A stretch of DNA of 64,000 bases, from positions 7,830 to 71,829 of the forward strand of contig PLME01000014.1 in NCBI GenBank assembly GCA_003142375.1. Direction: 5' to 3'. This document shows, one piece after another, positions 47,772 to 56,383 of the stretch. The notes beneath the pieces were generated by a model. The model did not search any database. It worked only from the letters and a program-made list of their open reading frames with translations, and was not told the DNA's origin. The first letter of the stretch is position 1; each line of letters starts with the position of its first letter. This DNA is from Dehalococcoidia bacterium. Lineage in GTDB: Bacteria; Chloroflexota; Dehalococcoidia; GIF9; UBA5629. A program made the position numbers and the translations under genes.

Positions 47772-47944
47772 TTTTTCCTCCTTAGTAATTGTCTCGACCA
47801 TTTGTTAAATTTTGATTGCCTTTTTTAATTTTTGATGTCAACCCTGATAGGCTGTCACCTCCTGCTAATTTTGTTTATATTGTGTTCACTATGAACTTGC
47901 CGACACCTCCTTACTCATATTCAAGAAAAATTAATCCCATATTT

Positions 47945-48409
47945 TCATAATTTAACCAGGGTAAAATTGCTCCCCTGCTGAAATAAAACCATGCGCCATA
48001 GATGAACAATACGAATTGCTCCGATTAAATCGCTGCGTCTTACATCTCCGGTAAGAAAACCCGAAGCCCCGCTCTCAATGGCCGGCACCAGGAAGTTTTG
48101 CTCATCATTCAACACGATGACGCCTACATGAGGTGAGCATTCCTTAATATATGAAATGACTTTAGTGCTGTCCGTGCCCCTCAACCTTCCATCAAGGATC
48201 ACGATGTCGGGGGATACTTTTACGACCAGGTCCAATGCCTCTTTGCCGTCACGGGCCTCACCGATAACCTTTATGCTTTCGTCACCCGCCAGCATATGGC
48301 GGATTCCCTCACGCATAGCCTCGCTGCTGTCTACCACCAGTACACGTATCGCGTCTTCAACCAGGTTGCCTGTTGAATCGGTAAATGCGCTCGTTGACCG
48401 TGTAATCAT
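47945..48409 (-). CDS. Stand-alone NarL-type receiver-like protein without HTH, upstream of archaellins
   Basis: RVLVVDSSEAMREGIRHMLAGDESIKVIGEARDGKEALDLVVKVSPDIVILDGRLRG; conserved Lys position reads GFLTGDVRR. Confidence 0.8.
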   Translation of the reverse strand: MITRSTSAFTDSTGNLVEDAIRVLVVDSSEAMREGIRHMLAGDESIKVIGEARDGKEALDLVVKVSPDIVILDGRLRGTDSTKVISYIKECSPHVGVIVLNDEQNFLVPAIESGASGFLTGDVRRSDLIGAIRIVHLWRMVLFQQGSNFTLVKL

Positions 48410-48588
48410 GACCCTCCTCAGTTATCGTATATCTCAAGATACTAATCTTTGTTTTGATCTATTTTGGCATGGCCGACGTTGAGCGGTAAGTCCCAAATGG
48501 TTTCATTATGGTGACCGTATTAGCTCATACTTTTGGCCCTGACATGCCCGCGCATAGGAATAAATCGGGCTGAATTGGGCAAATAAAA

Positions 48589-48609
48589 AAGGCCCCGAGT
48601 GGGGGCCTT
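48589..48609 (-). terminator. Terminator after the narL-like gene
   Basis: AAGGCCCC-N5-GGGGCCTT with TTTTTTATTT on the minus strand. Confidence 0.85.
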
Positions 48610-48636
48610 AAAGTTTAGCGGTTAAACTGATCGCTT

Positions 48637-49284
48637 TTAGAGCATATTTCTTCGGTAGGCTTCAGCCACAGCCTGAGTGCGGTCGACCGCATCAAGCTTA
48701 CTGAAAATAGTGTTGGTTTCCCTTTTTACGGTTGCCTCGCTAACGCATAGCTTGCCGGCTATTTCCCTATTAGTAATACCCGCTGCGATCAGCCGCAGGA
48801 TATCGAGCTGGCGGGGAGTAAGCAGTGTATTACGGCTGAGCTGGGCCACATTGCCAAATTGAGTGAATAGGGTACGTGTAATGGAAGGTGCAAAGGGTGA
48901 CTGGCCTTCAAAGGCCAGTTTAATGGATCTGGAAAGCTCTTCTCTGCCTATATCCTTTAGAAGATATCCCACGGCTCCGGCCTCGGCAGCCTGGGCCAGG
49001 TATTTATCTTCATATACTGTGAGGATTATTATATTGGCCTTACATTCCTTGGCTTTAAGCTGTCTGGTGGCCTCGATCCCACCCATGCCGGGCATCCTGA
49101 CATCCATTAATATAATATCCGGGTCCAGTTCCGCGGCTTTCAGGATCGCATCTTCCCCTGATTTTGCTTCTCCGACAACATCAATCCGCTCATCCAGCTC
49201 CAGCATGCGGCGCAACCCTTCACGCACCAGCTGCTGATCATCCACCAGCATAACCCTTATCAATTTTCTATCACTGCTGCTCAT
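48637..49284 (-). CDS. NarL/LuxR-family response regulator
   Basis: Receiver DPDIILMDVRMPGMGG, YLLKDIGREEL; HTH LTPRQLDILRLIAAGITNREIAGKLCVSEATVKRETNTIFSKLDA. Confidence 0.95.
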   Translation of the reverse strand: MSSSDRKLIRVMLVDDQQLVREGLRRMLELDERIDVVGEAKSGEDAILKAAELDPDIILMDVRMPGMGGIEATRQLKAKECKANIIILTVYEDKYLAQAAEAGAVGYLLKDIGREELSRSIKLAFEGQSPFAPSITRTLFTQFGNVAQLSRNTLLTPRQLDILRLIAAGITNREIAGKLCVSEATVKRETNTIFSKLDAVDRTQAVAEAYRRNML

Positions 49285-50872
49285 TTCCTGCCACTATTGA
49301 GCTGATGTGAGTCGAATCACTATGCGTTAAGAGCGGCAGGCGGCCGAATATCTTCGTACCATTGCCGGGGGCTGTAACGATGTTCAATGCACCCCCCAGC
49401 ATTTCTGCCCTTTCTTTCATAGTGATTAACCCGATGCTGCTTTTGGCTACTTTGTCGCTCAAAGCTTCCGACAGGTCGAATCCCTGTCCGTCATCAGTTA
49501 TCTCAACTATGGCATATTCTAAATCAAATTTCAAAATAAGGTCAACGTGCGATGCCTGCGCATGCTTCCTGACGTTATTCAAGGCTTCCAGTATTATACG
49601 GTATATGCTTACTTCCTGCACAAGGGACAGGGTATTCATGCTTCCTATGATCTTAAATTCACAGGTTGTGCCGTTTTCTCGGTTAAAACTCTCCACCTGC
49701 CTGTGCAGAGCCTCGATTAAACCAAGCTCGGCCAAAGCAATGGGGTGGAGATCGAGTATAATTCGCCTCAGTTCCTTTATGCTTTGATTGAGTATATTGT
49801 TGGTCCTCTTTATCTCGGTTATCGTGTCATCGTGCCGCGCAGATGTCAGAAAAGCTTCGCATAATTGCATTCCGTAGGAAGCGCTGACCAGCCACTGCGC
49901 CAGACCGTCATGGAGCTCGGAGGAGATCCTTCTCCGCTCATCTTCCTGGGCGGTCAACGACTTCTTTAAAAACCGCTCAAGGTTCCTCTGCTGCATCCTC
50001 ACACTTTCGAACAGGGTAGCATTTTCGATGGCGATGGCCGCCTGACCCGCCAGTATGTATAAAAGCTCCAGGTCACCCTCCGTGAACGGATTGCGTGAAG
50101 TAATCTTGCTGCAGTTGATAACACCGATTACCTTTTTCTTTAATAATAAGGGCACACAGAGAGAGGAAACTATCTCAGGATTGCCGCTGAATTTAAGCTG
50201 CTTGGCTTCACCGTTCAGCAAGATGGCACGGCCGGTCTCAACAACCGACCAGGCTATGCTGTCGTCGGAGATATCTTCGCCCTTGCCGATCAATTCACCC
50301 GGGAGGCCGATGGCTGCCCTGATGGTTAACTGCTGGGTAAACTCATCCAGCAGCATGAGTGATACCCGGTCAGCCCTGGTCTCTATGCATACCAGGTTGA
50401 CGATCCTGGGGAATATCTTATCGGCATCCAGCTCCGATACCAGCGATTTATTCAGCTCAAATAAAGGCAATAATGTTTTTAACCGCATATTCTCTTTGGC
50501 CAGCCGACTGTGCTGCAATACCTCTTCAACCACTTTCTTCAGGTTCTTCTCGTCCACCGGTTTTTCCAGTATGGCCTGAGCACCCGCCTGGAAAGCCTTT
50601 ATGAGGATATCGGGCGAATCGTTCTGGGTCATCACTATTACGCCGATTTCAGGGCTGAGAAAACGTGCCCTGTGTAAAACTTCCAGGGCGTTATCTTCCT
50701 GAATGGCCAGATTGTAGACCAGAACGTCAATGTTTTTTCGTTGGATAATGGAAAGGGCTTCTGAACAGGACTCAGATTTAATTACCGTGAAACCGCTGTT
50801 GGTTAATGCGTTTTTTACCGCTGTTGCTGTCGTGCGATCGTCATCAACCAGCAAAATGCTCTCTTTATACAT
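49271..50872 (-). CDS. Receiver-GAF-HisKA_3 histidine kinase (NarX/DegS type)
   Basis: Receiver SILLVDDDRTTATAVKNAL; GAF; ERRRISSELHDGLAQWLVSASYGMQL; ITDDGQGFDL. Confidence 0.93.
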   Translation of the reverse strand: MYKESILLVDDDRTTATAVKNALTNSGFTVIKSESCSEALSIIQRKNIDVLVYNLAIQEDNALEVLHRARFLSPEIGVIVMTQNDSPDILIKAFQAGAQAILEKPVDEKNLKKVVEEVLQHSRLAKENMRLKTLLPLFELNKSLVSELDADKIFPRIVNLVCIETRADRVSLMLLDEFTQQLTIRAAIGLPGELIGKGEDISDDSIAWSVVETGRAILLNGEAKQLKFSGNPEIVSSLCVPLLLKKKVIGVINCSKITSRNPFTEGDLELLYILAGQAAIAIENATLFESVRMQQRNLERFLKKSLTAQEDERRRISSELHDGLAQWLVSASYGMQLCEAFLTSARHDDTITEIKRTNNILNQSIKELRRIILDLHPIALAELGLIEALHRQVESFNRENGTTCEFKIIGSMNTLSLVQEVSIYRIILEALNNVRKHAQASHVDLILKFDLEYAIVEITDDGQGFDLSEALSDKVAKSSIGLITMKERAEMLGGALNIVTAPGNGTKIFGRLPLLTHSDSTHISSIVAGNEQQ

Positions 50873-50927
50873 TGCAATCCTTAAAGATTAGTGCCTAGTT
50901 TACCTCTTTGTATACCTATAATTTATA

Positions 50928-51500
50928 CTATTTCTTCTTCGGCCACCAGCCCCACCAGTTTTCCTGACCGCATTTAGTGCACTTGACCTTCATAGCGACA
51001 ACACCGACGGAACCACATGAGCCGCACTTGAAGATTTTACTGATGTTATAGCCGGCTGTTCCCCTCAACCCTTCTGAAATAACCTCCACCTGGCTGCTTA
51101 CATTCTGAAGCTGCTGTACAGCAGCTTTGAAGGCCGCCGGGTTGACCTGGTTTGAAGTATTATTACTGTTATTATCAAGCTTGGTGATCATCACCTCAAG
51201 TTTGGCCATGCGATTTACGATTTCAGCCATCCTTTCCTGCAATGCATTGATATCACCGGCCGCTATACATTCATCGTGACTGTGACCGCCACCCGAAGCC
51301 GGCTCCTCGGCAAACCCGTGGCTGGACGCCACACTCACTTTCTGTACGTTTTGCAACGGTGGCGGCGCATCGGGTCTGGGTTTAACTTCCGCTGTGGTGC
51401 TGGCTGCGACCCTATGTGCCGACGTGGATTTACTGGAGACGCTCTTGCCCACCATTGAATCGATCTCTTCCTGCGTCAGCATTTTACTCGTATCGTCCAT
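50928..51500 (-). CDS. Zinc-ribbon protein with FliM/FliY-like N-terminal CheY-binding motif
   Basis: N-terminus MDDTSKMLTQEEIDSMVGK; disordered linker; coiled coil; C-terminal CGSCGSVGVVAMKVKCTKCGQENWWGWW. Confidence 0.75.
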   Translation of the reverse strand: MDDTSKMLTQEEIDSMVGKSVSSKSTSAHRVAASTTAEVKPRPDAPPPLQNVQKVSVASSHGFAEEPASGGGHSHDECIAAGDINALQERMAEIVNRMAKLEVMITKLDNNSNNTSNQVNPAAFKAAVQQLQNVSSQVEVISEGLRGTAGYNISKIFKCGSCGSVGVVAMKVKCTKCGQENWWGWWPKKK

Positions 51501-51534
51501 TGCACACCTTCTATGTTAAGTTTCTAGAACCCAA

Positions 51535-52719
51535 TTAATACTCATTTAATTCGCTTATCAATATATTCTTTTTACTATCTTTCGTCAGATCGATATCACG
51601 TTTAACGTCCTTATGGCCCGGCTTCTCATTACATTCCAGCTCACAGCCTGTGCATATGTCGGGTATTTCTTCCACCGGCTCTTTGGATGCTGTGCTAATA
51701 ATGCGAATGATAGGCCTTTTTAGACATTCCGGGTTTGATTTGCTTACTATTCCCATGCGTCCGTCATTTAGTTTTACCATTGCGCCCGTCGGGTACACCG
51801 GTACAGTCTTAGCAAATACCCGGACCAGCTCAGGATCGAATAGCTCGCCGCTATAAGCAAATATATATTCTATGGCATCCTGTGAAGATACAATGCTGTG
51901 TTCGATGGCAAAGGCGGGGAGGAACTCCTCGCGGTGGGGACGCTTCGAAGCAAGCGCAAAGCCTACATCGGTTATTCCTAGTATGCGCGCCGGGAGGCAT
52001 ATCTCCGCACCTTTTAAACCGAAGGGGTAGCCGCTGCCGTTCCACCTTTCGTGATGCTGCAATATGATGTTGGCGGTTTCCGGTCCGATCTCAGTGTATC
52101 GGGCCATGATCTGCGAACCATAGACCGGGTGCCTCTGCACCGCCTTCATTTCTGCACTATTTAAATACTGCGGCTTCTCCAGAATGCCCTGGGGTAAAAG
52201 CACATAACCTACGTTCTGAAAAAGGGAGGCCATCCCTATTTGTTTAATCTCACGTTTATTCATGCCGCTGGCTTTGCCTATCAGCATGGAAAGAGATGCA
52301 ACCTTCACCGGGTGCACGTAATTATAATCGCGCAAGGAAAAACATCCGGCTATGGAAGCATCGCCCTTCTTTTCAGAAAGGAGTGATTCCATCAGCTCAT
52401 CCATCAGGTTATTCATCAGCACCAGGTCAATGGACTGCTGGTTCCTGCCCGTCAACATAGTCCGGCATTCGATCAATGCCCTGCGCAGCGATTTGGATAT
52501 CGCTCCTTCCAGCTGCGGAGGCACAAAACAAGTGGCCTGGATATCTTCGGTTTTACCATTGAGTATAAATAGTTCGCCCACACCTATATCGTCAATTTGA
52601 GCAATATCGCGGGCATCCAGCACCGTCCCCTGCTGTAAAACGATATCGCCCCAATTGTCACAGATCGGGGAAGCCAACTCCATACCCGGCCTGGCATAAA
52701 TTGCCGATATACGCTGCAT
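51535..52719 (-). CDS. HD-GYP-like protein with degenerate HD dyad (1)
   Basis: MASLFQNVGYVLLP in place of HDxGK; HPVYGSQ; LQHHERWNGSGYPFGLKG. Confidence 0.85.
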   Translation of the reverse strand: MQRISAIYARPGMELASPICDNWGDIVLQQGTVLDARDIAQIDDIGVGELFILNGKTEDIQATCFVPPQLEGAISKSLRRALIECRTMLTGRNQQSIDLVLMNNLMDELMESLLSEKKGDASIAGCFSLRDYNYVHPVKVASLSMLIGKASGMNKREIKQIGMASLFQNVGYVLLPQGILEKPQYLNSAEMKAVQRHPVYGSQIMARYTEIGPETANIILQHHERWNGSGYPFGLKGAEICLPARILGITDVGFALASKRPHREEFLPAFAIEHSIVSSQDAIEYIFAYSGELFDPELVRVFAKTVPVYPTGAMVKLNDGRMGIVSKSNPECLKRPIIRIISTASKEPVEEIPDICTGCELECNEKPGHKDVKRDIDLTKDSKKNILISELNEY

Positions 52720-52755
52720 TTATTTAATACCTTCCAGTATTAATTTCAGTCGTCT

Positions 52756-53910
52756 TCAATATTCCATCACCTGCACAATCAGTTTTCTCTGGTGCTCGGC
52801 ATCGGCCAGGTTATAATCGTAAGTTTTAGCCAGTTCCCTCATATTGCTGTCATAACAAATGCGAACTTTGGGCCTTGAAAAATAACCGCAGTTGGCATTC
52901 GAAACGATGCCAACCTCACCCGTATTAAGCTTAACCATGATTCCCGAAGGATAAGTAGGCAATTGCTGGGTAAAAATCTTGACCAGGTCGGGGTCGAACA
53001 GCTCTCCGCTGTAGGCCACGATGAATTCCATGGCTTGATGCGGCCTGAGAAAATCTGCGTCGCTGAAATCGCCTGAAAAGGCGTTAATAAATTCTTGCGC
53101 TTCCTTGGGCAGTATGCAGCCGCGATGCGGCCTTTTAGATACCAGCGCAACGATACTATCGGTGATGCCCAGTATGCGGGCCCCATGACAGATACTCCTG
53201 CCCTTTATCCCCTGGGGATAGCCGCTGCCGTTCCAGCGCTCATGGTGTTGCTGGATAATCAGGGCGGTCTCTTGAGCAGCTTGCCCATAGCGTTTTACTA
53301 TCTCAGCACCGTAGGACGGGTGCTTTTGTATTGTCTGCGTTTCAGATTCGTCCAGAGGCCCCTCTTTATCAGCCAGTCCCTCCGGCAAAGCGGCATAGCC
53401 GATGTTCTGCAGAAGCGTAGCCATGCCCAGATTAATAAGCTCGGTCTGCCCCATTCCTGCAGCCTTGCCCATCAGCAAGGAAAGGCTGGTTACCTTGACT
53501 GGATGCACGAAATCATAGTCCTTCATGGAATGGCATCCGACTACTACCGGTTCACCCATAGCCACCGGGAACAGTTGCTGCACCATTTCAAAAACACCCT
53601 GCCGGATTGATGAAAGGTCCATCATCTGCGCCTTACCCGAGCCAATAATATGCTGAGCTTTGCGCAGTATCTGCCTTAAAGATCCCGCAATTGAACCCTC
53701 CAGTTCGGGCGTTATCAGCGGCCAGGCAACAACATCATCCACCCGCTTGTCCATAATAAATAGCTCGCCCACACCCAACTCCTCCAGATTTTCTACCTGA
53801 GCGGATGATAGCTTGGTCCCCTCCTTCAAGAGCAGCTTGCCGAAGCAGTCATATAATGCGCGGCCCAGGAACATAGTTGGTTTAGCGTGTTTAGCAGAAA
53901 TTCTTCTCAT
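52756..53910 (-). CDS. HD-GYP-like protein with degenerate HD dyad (2)
   Basis: MATLLQNIGYAALP; HPSYGAEIV; QQHHERWNGSGYPQGIKG. Confidence 0.85.
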   Translation of the reverse strand: MRRISAKHAKPTMFLGRALYDCFGKLLLKEGTKLSSAQVENLEELGVGELFIMDKRVDDVVAWPLITPELEGSIAGSLRQILRKAQHIIGSGKAQMMDLSSIRQGVFEMVQQLFPVAMGEPVVVGCHSMKDYDFVHPVKVTSLSLLMGKAAGMGQTELINLGMATLLQNIGYAALPEGLADKEGPLDESETQTIQKHPSYGAEIVKRYGQAAQETALIIQQHHERWNGSGYPQGIKGRSICHGARILGITDSIVALVSKRPHRGCILPKEAQEFINAFSGDFSDADFLRPHQAMEFIVAYSGELFDPDLVKIFTQQLPTYPSGIMVKLNTGEVGIVSNANCGYFSRPKVRICYDSNMRELAKTYDYNLADAEHQRKLIVQVMEY

Positions 53911-53940
53911 TTTTTTTACCTTCCATAAGTATTCTCTAAC

Positions 53941-54744
53941 TTAAACTTTTGCCAAAGACGCGGAGTTTTTCTTCTGATAAAAGCACGACCCGAATTTGCC
54001 GAATCCTAATTTGGCGGCGTTAATCATGAATTCGGTGGCGCCCACAAAAAGTACGCCGTTCTCCCTTAATGACTCAAAAAACCGCTGATTGAGCTTTTCC
54101 TTGGCTTCCTCGGTAAAATAAATAGTCACGTTGCGGCATGCGATCAGGTCAAAGCCCGTTTCGAATTTATCTGCCAGCAGATTGTGACGTTTGAAAACCG
54201 CCTTATCCCTGATTTCTTTCTTGGCCCAGTAGTCACCGTTTTCCTGAGTGAAATATTTGTCGACCAGATGTTTGGGAATATTTTTCATCAGATCGTCCCG
54301 GTATGGCCCGCCCACTGCCGCCCTGGCCAGGCTGAGTTCATCCATATCCGTCCCCAGGATCCTGTAATTTACTTTTTTACGATTCTCGCATAGCAGCATG
54401 GCAATGGAGTACACTTCGGCACCATTTGAGCATCCCGCACTCCATATGTTGATGTAGTCCCTTTTTTCCAGTAAAGCCGGCAGTATACTGTTCTCCAGTT
54501 CCTGAAATACAGCGGCGTCACGGCAGAATTCGGTCACATTTATCGTGATGAAATCGCACAGTTTTTTCAGGCTGGGTTCGTCCTGCTCTATGATCCGGCA
54601 ATAGTGGATAACGTCTTTTTCATTAGTATTTTCTATGAAGGCAGACAGGCGCCGGCGCATCTGCTGGGTCTTATAGCTCTCCAGATCGATGCCCGTCATA
54701 GTAAGTACTTTCTTTTTTAGAAATAAATATTCTTGATCAGTCAT
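53941..54744 (-). CDS. cheR: Chemotaxis protein methyltransferase CheR
   Basis: FITINVTEFCRDAAVFQELE, WSAGCSNGAEVYSIAMLL, FDLIACRNVTIYFTEEAKEKL. Confidence 0.95.
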   Translation of the reverse strand: MTDQEYLFLKKKVLTMTGIDLESYKTQQMRRRLSAFIENTNEKDVIHYCRIIEQDEPSLKKLCDFITINVTEFCRDAAVFQELENSILPALLEKRDYINIWSAGCSNGAEVYSIAMLLCENRKKVNYRILGTDMDELSLARAAVGGPYRDDLMKNIPKHLVDKYFTQENGDYWAKKEIRDKAVFKRHNLLADKFETGFDLIACRNVTIYFTEEAKEKLNQRFFESLRENGVLFVGATEFMINAAKLGFGKFGSCFYQKKNSASLAKV

Positions 54745-54747
54745 AAT

Positions 54748-55845
54748 TTAGATTCTCACCATAGATTCACTGGGTTTGCGGCAGGCCGCGGTTATTTCAT
54801 CTACTATCCTGTCTAGCGGTACAACTTTATCTACCAGGCCGGCCTCGGCCACGCTCCTCGGCATGCCGTAGACCACGCAGGTTGATTCATCCTCGGCCAG
54901 GATCATTCCGCCTCCCGCTTTTATCATGGCGGCGCCGTCAGTGCCATCAGATCCCATTCCAGTTAATACAACACCCAGGCAGCGCGATCCATACGCTTTG
55001 GATGCCGATTCCATAGTTACATCCACGGCAGGCCGCAGCCCGCAGCGCGGCTTGTCCTGGTTAAGGCTTATCTGACCGTTGGTTTTCATCACCATATGAT
55101 ATCCGCCCGGTGCGAGCAGGGCCTGTCCCATCGAAACCCGGTCTCCCACCTCGGCTTCTTTCACGCGAATTTGGCTTATTTCATCGAGCCTTTCGGCTAT
55201 AGATTTCGTAAATTTGGGCGGCATATGCTGTACTATCAAAAATGCCGCAGGCAAATCGGCCGGCAAGTTCGGCACAACCTCATATAGTGCACGGGGGCCG
55301 CCCGTCGAGCTGCCGATGATTACAACCCTGTTCAACTTTCCCTGCCCGGAGGGGTTATTAACAGGTAGCTTTTTCTTGCTCCGCTGAAGGTCCGCAACTA
55401 TTCTCTGCAGCCTGGAGGTAACCTTAGCTACATCGATTTTAGACGCCTGCTTGATTTTCTGAATCAGCTCTGTATCCGATTCCAGCGACCCCGTCGGGTT
55501 AATCAGCGACGGTTTCAGGAAGAAGTCCACTGCTCCGATTTCGAGTGCCCTGATAGTAACATCAGCCCCTTCCGCCGTCAGGTTGCTCAACATCACCACT
55601 GGAGTAGGATATTCAGCCATTATGCGCTGCAGAGCGGTTACGCCATCCAGCTTGGGCATTTCCACGTCGAGCGTGACAACATCCGGCTTCAGCGCTTTAA
55701 TCTTCTCGATTGCGTCAAGGCCGTCCCTGGCCGTACCCGCAATTTCTATTTGCGTGTCGTTAGCCAGATGCTTGGCGATCATGATTCTGGCAAAAGCCGA
55801 ATCATCAACTATCAATACCCTGACACGTTTATCAGTATCTATCAT
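54748..55845 (-). CDS. cheB: Chemotaxis methylesterase/deamidase CheB
   Basis: Receiver PDVVTLDVEMPKLDG; IIGSSTGGPRAL; FLIVQHMPPKFTKSIAERLD; LTGMGSDGTDGA. Confidence 0.96.
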   Translation of the reverse strand: MIDTDKRVRVLIVDDSAFARIMIAKHLANDTQIEIAGTARDGLDAIEKIKALKPDVVTLDVEMPKLDGVTALQRIMAEYPTPVVMLSNLTAEGADVTIRALEIGAVDFFLKPSLINPTGSLESDTELIQKIKQASKIDVAKVTSRLQRIVADLQRSKKKLPVNNPSGQGKLNRVVIIGSSTGGPRALYEVVPNLPADLPAAFLIVQHMPPKFTKSIAERLDEISQIRVKEAEVGDRVSMGQALLAPGGYHMVMKTNGQISLNQDKPRCGLRPAVDVTMESASKAYGSRCLGVVLTGMGSDGTDGAAMIKAGGGMILAEDESTCVVYGMPRSVAEAGLVDKVVPLDRIVDEITAACRKPSESMVRI

Positions 55846-55880
55846 GTTTCAGTGCCCTCTCCGCCCTACGGGCGGCTTTT

Positions 55881-56237
55881 TTAACTAATCATCTTTTTTA
55901 CGGCCGCCAGGACGCGGTCTGCATCAAAAGGCTTGACTACGAAATCTTTGGCCCCCGTCTTAAGCGCTTCCATTACCATGGACTGCTGGCCCATAGCCGT
56001 CACCATGGCAACCCTGGCGCCGGGGTCCATCTTCATCAGCTCCTTCAATGTAGACAGACCGTCCATGTTCGGCATCGTGATGTCCAGCAGGACGCCATCG
56101 GGTCTATTTTCCCTGTATTTTTCGATGGCTTCCGCACCATCCGCCGCTTCGGCAACCTCAAATCCATTGTCCGAAAGCAGCTTCGTGCATCTCATGCGCA
56201 TAAATGCCGCGTCGTCTACTATAAGTATCTTCGCCAA
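55881..56237 (-). CDS. cheY: CheY response regulator
   Basis: AKILIVDDAAFMRMRCTKLL, GVLLDITMPNMDG, DFVVKPFDADRV. Confidence 0.92.
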   Translation of the reverse strand: MAKILIVDDAAFMRMRCTKLLSDNGFEVAEAADGAEAIEKYRENRPDGVLLDITMPNMDGLSTLKELMKMDPGARVAMVTAMGQQSMVMEALKTGAKDFVVKPFDADRVLAAVKKMIS

Positions 56238-56383
56238 GATTTACCTCCTTCAAAATGTTCCTTAGGATTCAACCTCGGACTCCCGCCCGGGTGTTTGTCG
56301 AATCTATTAATCTGTTCACTAATTTTCACAACCATGCCTTATTTCCACAAGTGGTAATAGTTTATTTTTGTTGAGCCAATAAG

